64,000 nt of DNA from Cyclobacteriaceae bacterium. GTDB taxonomy: Bacteria; Bacteroidota; Bacteroidia; Cytophagales; Cyclobacteriaceae. The stretch is taken from contig JAHBUE010000001.1 in assembly GCA_019638235.1 (NCBI GenBank), positions 792,492 through 856,491 of the forward strand, given 5' to 3'. Within the stretch, counting starts at the first letter, position 1, and each line of letters starts with the position of its first letter. Made by a program: the position numbers and the translations under genes. Positions 9,006 through 16,432 of the stretch are shown here, piece by piece. Under the pieces are notes generated by a model that ran no database searches, was not told the origin of the DNA, and saw only the letters and a list, made by a program, of their open reading frames with translations.

Positions 9006-9089
9006 CTAAAAATCTAAAAGTTCTTTCGCATTAATTTCTAATGCTTTTGCAAGAATAAGAAGTGTACATAGGGGTACTTCTTGTGCATT
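9006..9089 (-). pseudogene. 3' remnant of an XRE-type helix-turn-helix regulator
   Basis: On the minus strand this stretch reads EVPLCTLLILAKALEINAKE followed by LLDF and a stop. That is the last helix and characteristic ELLDF ending of small Cro/CI-type regulators. The frame closes at a TAA about 55 bases further upstream, with no start codon and no DNA-recognition helix. Only the C-terminal quarter of the gene survives. It lies directly in front of the cysteine-rich gene, on the other strand. Assignment is from pattern recognition of the XRE fold tail, so it needs a translated search. Confidence 0.55.
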
Positions 9090-9103
9090 GTTCCGGTTCT
9101 GAT

Positions 9104-9586
9104 ATGGAAGACCAGACGCTTTTAGAACTGGACGAGTTTAAAGTAAGCGGTACGCATCTATCGCAGTTTGTAGAAAAGTATGAGGCTTTTGTTTCTGCTT
9201 TGAGTGAAAGCGAAAGAGAGAAATTGCAGAATTTTTTAACTGAGAAAAACGAATTACACAGCAGTTCAAGAACTACTGGCGTTACCTGTGACTGCCCAGG
9301 GCAGTCGCAATGTTCCTGTTCTACTTGGCTGTCCGAATGTTGTATTTGTTGGTCTTCTGCATCCCATGAAGGTGCCTGTGGTTCTTATGCTTCAATTTGT
9401 TTTTGCAGGACAGCACCGAAAGAATTAGCCCCTGCGCGTTTTTCAGACGAAGAAATCTTTGTAAAACTTAATGCTTTAAATTTCAGAGAAATGTTTCAAT
9501 TCCTGATAAATAACAATATTGACATAAAACCTTTGAAACAAGCCTTTTCGGAACTTGAAAAACATGCGTTACCTTTAGACAATTAA
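9104..9586 (+). CDS. Cysteine-rich protein of unknown function
   Basis: I recognise no family. From the ATG at 9104 the product has 160 residues in three parts. Residues 1-50 are acidic and helical. Residues 53-103 are rich in Cys, Ser, Thr and Gly, with ten cysteines at 62, 64, 70, 72, 79, 80, 82, 92, 99 and 101, including an ECCICW cluster. Residues 112-155 are again charged and helical. There is no signal peptide. A metal-binding module or a peptide-precursor core are both possible. The upstream in-frame start at 9062 is less likely because it overlaps the XRE remnant. A strong terminator follows. The region is visibly more AT-rich than its neighbours. Confidence 0.6.
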   Translation: MEDQTLLELDEFKVSGTHLSQFVEKYEAFVSALSESEREKLQNFLTEKNELHSSSRTTGVTCDCPGQSQCSCSTWLSECCICWSSASHEGACGSYASICFCRTAPKELAPARFSDEEIFVKLNALNFREMFQFLINNNIDIKPLKQAFSELEKHALPLDN

Positions 9587-9596
9587 AATGAAATCA

Positions 9597-9633
9597 GAAT
9601 CACTCCTTACTTTTAACAAGGAGTGATTCTTTA
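9597..9633 (+). terminator. Rho-independent terminator
   Basis: A perfect 12-base stem, gaatcactcctt at 9597-9608 and aaggagtgattc at 9618-9629, with a 9-base loop and a following TTT run. It isolates the cysteine-rich gene from the TlpA-like gene, whose ATG is only 17 bases beyond the stem. Confidence 0.8.
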
Positions 9634-9646
9634 AAGAATAAGTCAG

Positions 9647-10819
9647 ATGAGATTACTCCTACTGGTTTTTGTAACGATTGCTCTTAGCTCACTAAACGGA
9701 TTTTCGCAGCTTCGCATAAAGGGAAATATACGCATGAGCGACAACTGGGAATCCCGTATATATATTCTCAGGCTGGATAGGGTTGATATTGCTCCTCCTG
9801 TGCTGATTGATAGCTTTGATATTGGTAAGAATGGAGAGTTTGAATATTCTTTTAAAAATTACAGCCCGCAAGGATTGCTGTACAAATTAGTACTTCCGCC
9901 AACGGGGAAAGGTTACAATACGGTCATTGACGGATATGCCGAGAATCATTTTTTCGTTTCCACTGAAGAAGAAGCGAATCTTGAAATCAACGCAGCCTCT
10001 GATTCACTTCACTATTCAATAGAAATTAAAGGGGGAATTATTAATCGTGATTTGTTGCAATTCAGGGATTTGAAGATACCCTATTATAAGTTTTCAAAAA
10101 TGGCGGAAGATTCAATCCGGGCAAACCCGGATAATCTCCCTGAGGTTAGACGGGCACTAATGCCGGTAGCTATGGAGATAATAGAAAATAGTAGAAAGGA
10201 ACTTAAAGAAGTTTTAAGTAAGCCCGGCTCCATGTCGGCAACATTGCTGGGTGTTTACTATTTATACCAACTTGAATTTGGTAACCCCAACAAAGAAACT
10301 GTTCTGAAAAAACTGGCGGAAGTAAAAAATGATGATATCCTGTTGGTTAAAAATACCAGGAACCTGATTGAAAATAAAAAGGGTGTAGTTGGTACAACTT
10401 TGCCCAACTTTCCTCTTCAGGATACAAACGGTCGCCAGGTAAATCTGTATGATGTAAAGGGATATTTGGTAATAGACTTTTGGGCTTCATGGTGCGGGCC
10501 TTGCCGGTATGCCAATAAACATGAGTTGCCACAACTTCAGGAAACGCTCAATAAAAATGGGTTAAGTCTTGTGGCAATATCGATTGATGATGATTTATCC
10601 AAATGGAAATCTGCTGTGAAAAGCGATAAGACGGGCTGGAATCAGTATTTAGACCAAAGCAGGGTGATGAGTAAATTCCTTCAACTTGAAGCAGTTCCTC
10701 AATACCTTATTGTGGACGATGAGAAAAAAATAGTTTTTGAGGCTAACTCCTCCTTTTTTGTTGAAAATTTCCTGAAGGAGAATAAACTCATCAAAACAAC
10801 TCCAGGTAAGCAACAATAA
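9647..10819 (+). CDS. TlpA-like thioredoxin with N-terminal DUF4369-type domain
   Basis: An exported thiol-disulfide oxidoreductase of 390 residues. It has a cleavable signal peptide (about residues 1-20, ending FSQ). A beta-rich region follows that resembles the DUF4369 domain common in Bacteroidota TlpA proteins. The AhpC/TSA-like thioredoxin domain runs from about residue 245 and carries WCGPC at 282-286 and the cis-proline loop EAVPQYLIVD. It should act in the periplasm on unknown partner proteins. Its last 29 bases overlap the end of cdsA, which runs the other way. Confidence 0.88.
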   Translation: MRLLLLVFVTIALSSLNGFSQLRIKGNIRMSDNWESRIYILRLDRVDIAPPVLIDSFDIGKNGEFEYSFKNYSPQGLLYKLVLPPTGKGYNTVIDGYAENHFFVSTEEEANLEINAASDSLHYSIEIKGGIINRDLLQFRDLKIPYYKFSKMAEDSIRANPDNLPEVRRALMPVAMEIIENSRKELKEVLSKPGSMSATLLGVYYLYQLEFGNPNKETVLKKLAEVKNDDILLVKNTRNLIENKKGVVGTTLPNFPLQDTNGRQVNLYDVKGYLVIDFWASWCGPCRYANKHELPQLQETLNKNGLSLVAISIDDDLSKWKSAVKSDKTGWNQYLDQSRVMSKFLQLEAVPQYLIVDDEKKIVFEANSSFFVENFLKENKLIKTTPGKQQ

Positions 10820-11621
10820 AAGGAGCGGAAATAAACAGCCCGTCAAAACGGTCTAAAAAACCACCATGGCCGGGCAGGCTGTCGCCCGAATCTTTAATGG
10901 CTATGCTGCGCTTTAAAAGCGATTCCACCAAATCGCCAAACGTGCCTCCCACAATAATCAGTAGTGCAACAATAAACCAGTTTATAAGGGTAAGGCTTTG
11001 AAAATAAAAGCTTAGGCCATACATCATAGCAAAGGCCAACGCGGCACCTCCCCAAAAGCCCTCCCACGATTTTTTTGGCGATATGCGCTCAAACAGTTTT
11101 CGCTTTCCGAACAACGTTCCGGCAAAGTAAGCACCCGTATCGCTGGCCCAAAGAATGAGCAAAGCCCCTAATATGATTTCGAAATTGTAGTAGCCGTTAT
11201 CGAAGGCGGCATGGTTCAGCAACGCAAAAGGAATGGCGACATAAAAAATACCCAAAAAAGTGTAGGCAATATTCGTAAAAGGTTTTGCTTCCGATTTTTT
11301 ATACAGCTTAATCATGTAGGTGAGCGATAACAACGGAAAAAGCAAAAGATAATACCGGGAAGAAACATCACCACGCTCTACAAAAAAGGAAAGCAGGTAA
11401 ACTACCGTGCCGCTTAATGTGCCCAGTGTTTTTAAGGGTAATAACCCCTCAAGCCCAACGAGGTTGTAAAACTCCAGTAAGGAAAAGAAACATATAAAAA
11501 GGAATATGGCAAGGTATGTCCACTCGCTGTAAGCAATACCGGTAATGATAGCGGCTGCGCCCAATATGCCGGTAATGAGCCGTTGTGTAAGGTTGTTGTA
11601 TTTGGTCAGGGCTTTATTCAC
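10791..11621 (-). CDS. cdsA: Phosphatidate cytidylyltransferase
   Basis: CdsA makes CDP-diacylglycerol from phosphatidic acid and CTP in the inner membrane, the entry point to phospholipids. The 276-residue protein has about seven hydrophobic segments. The family signature is present near the C-terminus: KRSIAIKDSGDSLPGHGGFLDRFD, here split as KRSIAIKD, LPGHGG and DRFDGL. SPKKSWEGFWGG is also conserved. Translation starts at GTG (11621); there is no ATG that would keep the first membrane segment. The GTG lies inside the end of the CPBP gene (GTGAATAA), so translation is probably coupled. Confidence 0.94.
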   Translation of the reverse strand: MNKALTKYNNLTQRLITGILGAAAIITGIAYSEWTYLAIFLFICFFSLLEFYNLVGLEGLLPLKTLGTLSGTVVYLLSFFVERGDVSSRYYLLLFPLLSLTYMIKLYKKSEAKPFTNIAYTFLGIFYVAIPFALLNHAAFDNGYYNFEIILGALLILWASDTGAYFAGTLFGKRKLFERISPKKSWEGFWGGAALAFAMMYGLSFYFQSLTLINWFIVALLIIVGGTFGDLVESLLKRSIAIKDSGDSLPGHGGFLDRFDGLFISAPFIVAYLELF

Positions 11622-12534
11622 GTGTGTAGAATGAAGTTTTGGTTGCGTAAAGCTTTCGGAAATAAACTAAAAGTGCAAATGTGAATACCATGCTTACAAG
11701 AACCCAATACCAGGGTGCGGCCTCTTCACTTTCCATGTCAAACCCGGTAATGCCTTGCTGGTAAAAATATATCATTAATACAGTAAAACCATTATGAAAG
11801 AAGTGCGCAAACATGGGCACCCAAAGGTTGCCCGACCAATGATATAGGTAGCCGAACAGTGCGCCAAGCAACACACGGGGCACAAAACCAAAAAACTGCA
11901 TGTGAATGGCGCTGAATAAAATGGCAGCAACCCAAATGGCTACATGAGGGTTGCCGGTGCCGCGTTTAAGTTCGTTCTGTATGAGGCCACGAAAAACAAG
12001 TTCTTCGCCAATGCCCGCAAGCACGGCAATAACAACCAGCCCGATGAGCAGGTCACGGATTGATTGAAAGTTAGTCAGTGCTTTGGTTACTTCCATTAGC
12101 GCATCTTCGCGCTGACGTGCCCACTCGGCAAACTCTTTCATAAACTCCGGGAACTGAAGGTTCATGTTCCATTCAATCACTGGTGAAAGCACCACCAGGA
12201 ACCCAAAGCCGATAAGCATGATAACCGGTATCGCCACCGGGGGGTTATTTAGTTTGAAGAATGCGCCAATAGACTTTCGTTCAAAAACACCAATATAAAG
12301 GAGCGGCATAACGATGAGGCCGATGAAACTGGCGAACCCCTGCATAACCATTATCGGGAGAAACCCGGAATAATCAGGGTTTTTCATGGCCTGCATCAGG
12401 TCGCCTTCATAGAAAAGTGAAGTGACAGCAACCCCCACAAGGGGGCCAATCAGTAAAAAACCTACACCCACCAGTATGATGATATAGAGAAGGGAAACAA
12501 CGGGGTGACGATTGGAAACTAAGGGCGTGTTCAT
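11614..12534 (-). CDS. CPBP family intramembrane metalloprotease
   Basis: A polytopic membrane protein of 306 residues with the CPBP (Abi/CAAX-protease-like) motifs: EELVFRG at 177-183, a histidine in SAIHMQFFGF (His211), and HFFHNG further on. These supply the glutamates and histidines of the metal site. Members are known in prenyl-protein processing, bacteriocin self-immunity and unknown roles, so a specific function cannot be given. It is the first gene of a pair with cdsA (8-base overlap). Confidence 0.88.
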   Translation of the reverse strand: MNTPLVSNRHPVVSLLYIIILVGVGFLLIGPLVGVAVTSLFYEGDLMQAMKNPDYSGFLPIMVMQGFASFIGLIVMPLLYIGVFERKSIGAFFKLNNPPVAIPVIMLIGFGFLVVLSPVIEWNMNLQFPEFMKEFAEWARQREDALMEVTKALTNFQSIRDLLIGLVVIAVLAGIGEELVFRGLIQNELKRGTGNPHVAIWVAAILFSAIHMQFFGFVPRVLLGALFGYLYHWSGNLWVPMFAHFFHNGFTVLMIYFYQQGITGFDMESEEAAPWYWVLVSMVFTFALLVYFRKLYATKTSFYTRE

Positions 12535-12599
12535 CTGTTGGCTGTAAAACTACTAAAATGCAGCTATCGCGCCAGCATTCACCCGCAGAGTGCGCGAAG

Positions 12600-12660
12600 A
12601 ACCGCAAAGAGAAATTATTTATTCAAAAATTCTTTGCGGAACTCAGCGGTCTTTGCGGTT
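12600..12660. repeat. Intergenic inverted repeat (ccgcaaaga type)
   Basis: An 11-base arm, aaccgcaaaga at 12600-12610, pairs perfectly with tctttgcggtt at 12650-12660; a second copy of tctttgcgga sits at 12631-12640. The flanking bases cccgcagagtgcgcgaag are a variant of the same ccgcaga/gcgaag wording. It lies between the 5' end of the CPBP gene and the 3' end of aroC, so it could end aroC transcription, but it lacks a clean T run. Confidence 0.45.
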
Positions 12661-12702
12661 AGATAATATGGTTGGTGCAGGCGTGTGAAAAATCTTTTGC
12701 TG

Positions 12703-13776
12703 TTAATCTATGCGAACAACTTTTGCCCGCAGCACAAAATCAGCCAACACCAACGCGGCCATAGCTTCTACAATTGGTACGGCACGCGGCACAACGCAGG
12801 GGTCGTGCCTGCCCTTGCCACTTACCGTAACTTCATTTCCTTCTTTATCCACGCTTTGCTGGTCTTGCATAATAGTGGCTACGGGTTTAAACGCCACGTT
12901 GAAATAAATATCTTCCCCATTGCTTATACCACCCTGTATGCCGCCCGAATGGTTTGTTTTTGTGCGTATGCGATCATCATCTTTATAAAACTCATCGTTG
13001 TGTTGTGAGCCGGTAAGTGTTGTTCCATCAAACCCGCTTCCGTATTCAAATCCTTTTACGGCATTGATGCCAAGCATGGCTTTGCCTAACTCAGCATGGA
13101 GTTTGTCAAATACGGGTTCGCCCAAACCTGCCGGGGTATTTTTTACAACGCATGTTACCACACCTCCAATCGTATCGCGGTTGAGGCGTGTCTGGTCAAT
13201 AAGGGCGATCATCTTTTCGGCTGTGGCCGGATCAGGACAACGCACTATGTTGTCTTCTGTTTTGGAAAGGTCGAGTTGTGTATAGTTTGGAGCCTGCACA
13301 TCGCCTACGCGCGATACAAAGGCATTAATTTCAACAGCATATTTTTTTAACAACAGTTTGGCAACAGCGCCTGCGGCTACACGGGCTGCCGTTTCGCGTG
13401 CCGAACTTCTTCCGCCTCCGCGATAATCGCGTAAGCCGTATTTTATCTCATAAGTATAATCGGCATGCGATGGCCTGAATGTGTTTTGTATATGACTGTA
13501 ATCTTTGCTGCGCTGATCCTGGTTTTCTATCACCAACGCAATAGGAGCGCCCGTTGATTTACCTTCAAAAATTCCGCTTAGAATTTTAAAGGTATCGTCC
13601 TCTTTCCGTTGTGTGGTTATTTTCGATTGCCCGGGTTTTCTGCGATTGAGCTCTGCCTGTATAAAGGTTTCATCAATTTCCAATCCGGCCGGGCAGCCGT
13701 CAATAACTACGCCAATGGCCGGGCCATGCGATTCTCCGAAGGTTGTGATGCGAAATAGTTTGCCGTAAGTGTTCAT
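12703..13776 (-). CDS. aroC: Chorismate synthase
   Basis: AroC catalyses the last step of the shikimate pathway, the FMN-dependent loss of phosphate from EPSP to give chorismate. The 357-residue protein opens with [22 protein letters not shown], with the GESHG signature intact. [11 protein letters not shown] and the arginine-rich QRKEDDTF region are also in place. Length is typical. No other aro gene is adjacent. Confidence 0.96.
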   Translation of the reverse strand: MNTYGKLFRITTFGESHGPAIGVVIDGCPAGLEIDETFIQAELNRRKPGQSKITTQRKEDDTFKILSGIFEGKSTGAPIALVIENQDQRSKDYSHIQNTFRPSHADYTYEIKYGLRDYRGGGRSSARETAARVAAGAVAKLLLKKYAVEINAFVSRVGDVQAPNYTQLDLSKTEDNIVRCPDPATAEKMIALIDQTRLNRDTIGGVVTCVVKNTPAGLGEPVFDKLHAELGKAMLGINAVKGFEYGSGFDGTTLTGSQHNDEFYKDDDRIRTKTNHSGGIQGGISNGEDIYFNVAFKPVATIMQDQQSVDKEGNEVTVSGKGRHDPCVVPRAVPIVEAMAALVLADFVLRAKVVRID

Positions 13777-13859
13777 GTTTTCGGTTTCATGTTTTCGGCT
13801 TCCGGTTTAATTCTTTATCGCGAAGCCGCAACCTGAAATTATTTGCTTTTGATAGTTCA

Positions 13860-13968
13860 CAAAGATACCTAAACTGTCATGCCGGCCATAGAGCCGGCAT
13901 CTCCTGTGAGTGTTGAGATCGCGGCTCAAGGCCGCGATGACTTCAAAGCAGGGTTTGTGGTATCTTTG
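13860..13968. repeat. Palindromic repeat unit with -7-like boxes at both ends
   Basis: The outer arms caaagatacc (13860-13869) and ggtatctttg (13959-13968) are perfect inverted repeats. Inside are two perfect hairpins, atgccggc/gccggcat (13879-13900) and atcgcggc/gccgcgat (13918-13938). Each outer arm contains TATCTTTG pointing outward, an exact Bacteroidota -7 element. The leftward one (minus strand, 13867-13860) is positioned to drive aroC with a leader of about 77 bases; the rightward one faces the 3' end of batD. Confidence 0.6.
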
Positions 13969-13980
13969 CGGATTATCAGA

Positions 13981-15426
13981 TTATTTTTTGAACACAAGAT
14001 AAGCCGATCCGGCCAACATCACCAAAATAAAAATGTTTAGCATAATTTTTAACGGACTGCTGTCGGCAACGGCCCTAAGGGAATTATCGGTAAAACCAAT
14101 GCGGTCGTAAAATGAACCTGCATCTATCGACTCGATTGCTTCATTTTTCAGGCTTTCGCCCTCCACCACTACAACCGTTTTTGCTTTCAGCGTGTCATAA
14201 ACGGCTTTGGTTGGGTTGAAAAAAATCCACTGAAAATCATCGGCCAACTTAAACTCGCCCGGCTCTTTCGGAATTATAAAGTAGCTGAACGATTTGCTGC
14301 CCGTTACACGGTTGGCATTGCGCCTGATGTTTTGCCGTACATTCGGCTCGTAGAAATCAAAGTTGGAAGTGTTTTTAACGTCAGGCTTCTCAATGGAAGA
14401 AACATTTCCTTCTCCGTAAATGATAAAATCGTACGAAAAACTTTTGCCGGTTTCTAATGCTGTTGAGCTTACTTTTTCTTCAAGCCGGTAATCGCCAACG
14501 GCTACCTGCCTGCTCAATGGATGCGGAGGCAGATTTTTTACTTTTACGGTTTTCGGTTTCGAGTAAAAAGTTTTCAGTTCTTCCTGGCGGTTCTGCCCGT
14601 AGAAGGAAGGATTTTTAGCCACTTTATATTTTTTCATTTCCAGCGGTACAGCCGGAAACACAACGGGTTCGGTGTTGAGCGGGTAAAATGTTGCCTGGTA
14701 CATTTTGTAGCGGGTGTATAGCTTGCCGTTTACGTTTACCCGTTCGCCTTCAATGTTTTCAATGTTGAAGTTTTCTTCCCAACAGTTGGCCGGCTTCAGT
14801 TTTTTTAATATTTCTGAAATCTGCCTGCTGATGTCGTGCCAGTACAAGGGCGCTTCATTGTTTTCGGCAACATAAAATCCTAAGATGGCATTAAACCCTT
14901 CGCCAATATAAACTTCATCTTTGCTGGTGGTTATCGCGAGGAAGGCGTCTTCTTTAATATCAATGTATTCGGTGGGCGTGTTATACGTGTTGTCGCGTTC
15001 AAAGAAACTCCTGAACGGGTCGCGCTGGCGTTGTTGTGCAACCGGTGCGCCAACGGTTACTTTTTTTCCGGGAGAAGAAATGACCTGGTCGTTTACTTTC
15101 ATCTTAAAGGGCGGCACGGTAATGGCGCCTTGCCGGGATGGAAAGTATGACATGGTAACGCTTTGCGAAGATGAAATTTGCCCGTTGATGATGGTGGTTT
15201 GCGAGGAGGTAGATTGCCCGCCTTTTGAGAACCCGTCAATATCCGGGAAGTTGTCAATGCCCTTTAATCGTTCGTGCTGAACGGTAACAGTAATGGTCCA
15301 GGCCTGGTTCTGGCCGATTTCATCCGGCCCCAGGGTGATCTGGATATTCTGTCCGTTTGCGAACGTTGTGCATAACAATGCTAAAAATCCTGCAAAAAGA
15401 ACGTTTATCGAAAAAACCGGTCGCAT
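13981..15426 (-). CDS. batD: BatD family protein
   Basis: BatD (DUF11-like 'oxygen tolerance') proteins are exported, beta-rich, membrane-anchored components of the Bacteroidota Bat system, which is linked with aerotolerance and MoxR/VWA proteins. This one has a signal peptide (about residues 1-25 ending TFANG), several beta-sandwich repeats with LYWHDIS and YTRYKMYQATFYPLNT motifs, and a C-terminal membrane segment (about 455-475). I start at the ATG at 15426 rather than the TTG at 15432. The partners batA, batB and batC are not adjacent here, so this is a stand-alone paralogue. Confidence 0.85.
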   Translation of the reverse strand: MRPVFSINVLFAGFLALLCTTFANGQNIQITLGPDEIGQNQAWTITVTVQHERLKGIDNFPDIDGFSKGGQSTSSQTTIINGQISSSQSVTMSYFPSRQGAITVPPFKMKVNDQVISSPGKKVTVGAPVAQQRQRDPFRSFFERDNTYNTPTEYIDIKEDAFLAITTSKDEVYIGEGFNAILGFYVAENNEAPLYWHDISRQISEILKKLKPANCWEENFNIENIEGERVNVNGKLYTRYKMYQATFYPLNTEPVVFPAVPLEMKKYKVAKNPSFYGQNRQEELKTFYSKPKTVKVKNLPPHPLSRQVAVGDYRLEEKVSSTALETGKSFSYDFIIYGEGNVSSIEKPDVKNTSNFDFYEPNVRQNIRRNANRVTGSKSFSYFIIPKEPGEFKLADDFQWIFFNPTKAVYDTLKAKTVVVVEGESLKNEAIESIDAGSFYDRIGFTDNSLRAVADSSPLKIMLNIFILVMLAGSAYLVFKK

Positions 15427-15455
15427 GTTCAATCTTTATACCAAAATGATCGTTA

Positions 15456-15463
15456 CAAAAGTA
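15456..15463 (-). promoter_or_regulatory. Predicted batD promoter, -7 element
   Basis: The minus strand reads TACTTTTG, matching TAnnTTTG exactly. Transcription would start near 15449, about 23 bases before the batD ATG, which is a typical short leader. No clear -33 element is seen. Confidence 0.5.
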
Positions 15464-15553
15464 AAAATGTTCTTTTAGTTGATTTAACTCTGTGTTAAAT
15501 TTAACTGTTTACAAAGGCATAACTGATTTTTTAACCGTTCATTACATATTGCT

Positions 15554-15739
15554 ATGCTAAATTATGTTAAGAAGGTGCTCACAAAAGTGAGTTTTGATGC
15601 CCAGCTCTTTGAAAAGGAGCTTAGAAAAGCCATGAACTTGCTGATTGGCGATGACATCCGGGAGCTCAAACAGTGGTGCTATGCCAGGTTTGGGAATCAG
15701 TACGAGGCGATTCTGAATCGCTGTTTTGTAGTAGCTTAA
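15554..15739 (+). CDS. Small conserved-looking protein (61 residues)
   Basis: A 61-residue, probably cytoplasmic and helical protein, with a KELRKAMNLL segment followed by DDIRELKQWCYARFG. Codon choice is regular and a terminator follows directly, which supports a real gene. I believe similar short proteins occur in other Cytophagales, but I know no function. It is divergent from batD, with about 127 bases between the starts. Confidence 0.65.
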   Translation: MLNYVKKVLTKVSFDAQLFEKELRKAMNLLIGDDIRELKQWCYARFGNQYEAILNRCFVVA

Positions 15740-15755
15740 AAAATTGTTTCATCAG

Positions 15756-15780
15756 CCCCCTTGCACCCCAAGGGGGTTTT
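15756..15780 (+). terminator. Rho-independent terminator
   Basis: Stem ccccctt (15756-15762) and aaggggg (15770-15776) with a 7-base loop, then TTTT. It closes the small gene at 15554. The next ATG (15791) lies just beyond it. Confidence 0.7.
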
Positions 15781-15790
15781 ACTTTTACAG

Positions 15791-16102
15791 ATGCTCTCCA
15801 AACTTCAAATCCTGTTCCGGCACGTTCCGCCCGAAGCTATAATGTGGACGGTTGCTTTAATTGCGTTGGTATTTTACCAACCCGGGCACCAGGCGCATTT
15901 TACAGTGTGCCCGTTGAATAACATGGGTTTTGATTTTTGTCCCGGCTGTGGCCTGGGCCGGTCGGTTGCCTGGTTGTTTAAAGGAGAAATTATTCAGTCG
16001 TGGCGGGCGCACCCGTTAGGAATAGTGGCAGTTATTGTTTTACCTTATCGGATAATTTCACTCACAATAAAATCAAACAAACTTTATGGCAAAAGTAATT
16101 GA
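15791..16102 (+). CDS. DUF2752 membrane protein
   Basis: A 103-residue membrane protein with the DUF2752 hallmarks CPLNNMGFDFCPGCGLGRS and SWRAHPLG, set between two hydrophobic segments. The CPGCG motif could bind metal or form a disulfide, but the function is unknown. I start at the ATG at 15791; the ATG at 15761 would lie inside the terminator stem. The end overlaps the TM2 gene by 17 bases, a common pairing in this phylum as far as I recall. Confidence 0.85.
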   Translation: MLSKLQILFRHVPPEAIMWTVALIALVFYQPGHQAHFTVCPLNNMGFDFCPGCGLGRSVAWLFKGEIIQSWRAHPLGIVAVIVLPYRIISLTIKSNKLYGKSN

Positions 16103-16430
16103 CATCCTGCCCGAACTTACCGGTGAAGAAATGGTGTATGTGCAAGGCTTGATTAACGACTGGGACGATGAAAAGGCAAGAACCTTTGCAAGCGTTTACC
16201 GCACACGCAGAAGAGACCCTCAACTAATTTTAATCTTAGCCATTGTGGGGTTATTGGGCATTGCAGGCGTGCAACGTTTTGTTACCAACCAAATTGGCAT
16301 GGGGTTGCTGTATTTCTTCACGGTTGGTCTTTGCTACATCGGCACTATTATAGATTTGGTAAACTATCAAAGACTTGCCTTTGAGTACAACCAAAAAGTA
16401 GCTAACGAAGTAGCCACAATTACGCGGTAA
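16086..16430 (+). CDS. TM2 domain membrane protein
   Basis: A 114-residue protein with a soluble, acidic N-terminal 45 residues followed by the TM2 domain: two membrane helices joined by GVQRFVTNQIGMGLLYFFTVG, with the short charged turn typical of the family. Function is not known. Its start overlaps the DUF2752 gene, so the two are co-translated. It converges with the ATP-grasp gene at 16433, with 2 bases between the stops. Confidence 0.85.
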   Translation: MAKVIDILPELTGEEMVYVQGLINDWDDEKARTFASVYRTRRRDPQLILILAIVGLLGIAGVQRFVTNQIGMGLLYFFTVGLCYIGTIIDLVNYQRLAFEYNQKVANEVATITR

Positions 16431-16432
16431 GC

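Noticed and set aside
9062..9103. Upstream start of the cysteine-rich protein
   Set aside because: The added 14 residues overlap the XRE remnant and the downstream ATG at 9104 gives a more regular acidic start.
9290..9306. Inverted repeat gactgccc/gggcagtc inside the cysteine-rich gene
   Set aside because: With a one-base loop it cannot form a normal hairpin and lies in coding sequence; likely a by-product of the Cys/Pro/Gly codons.
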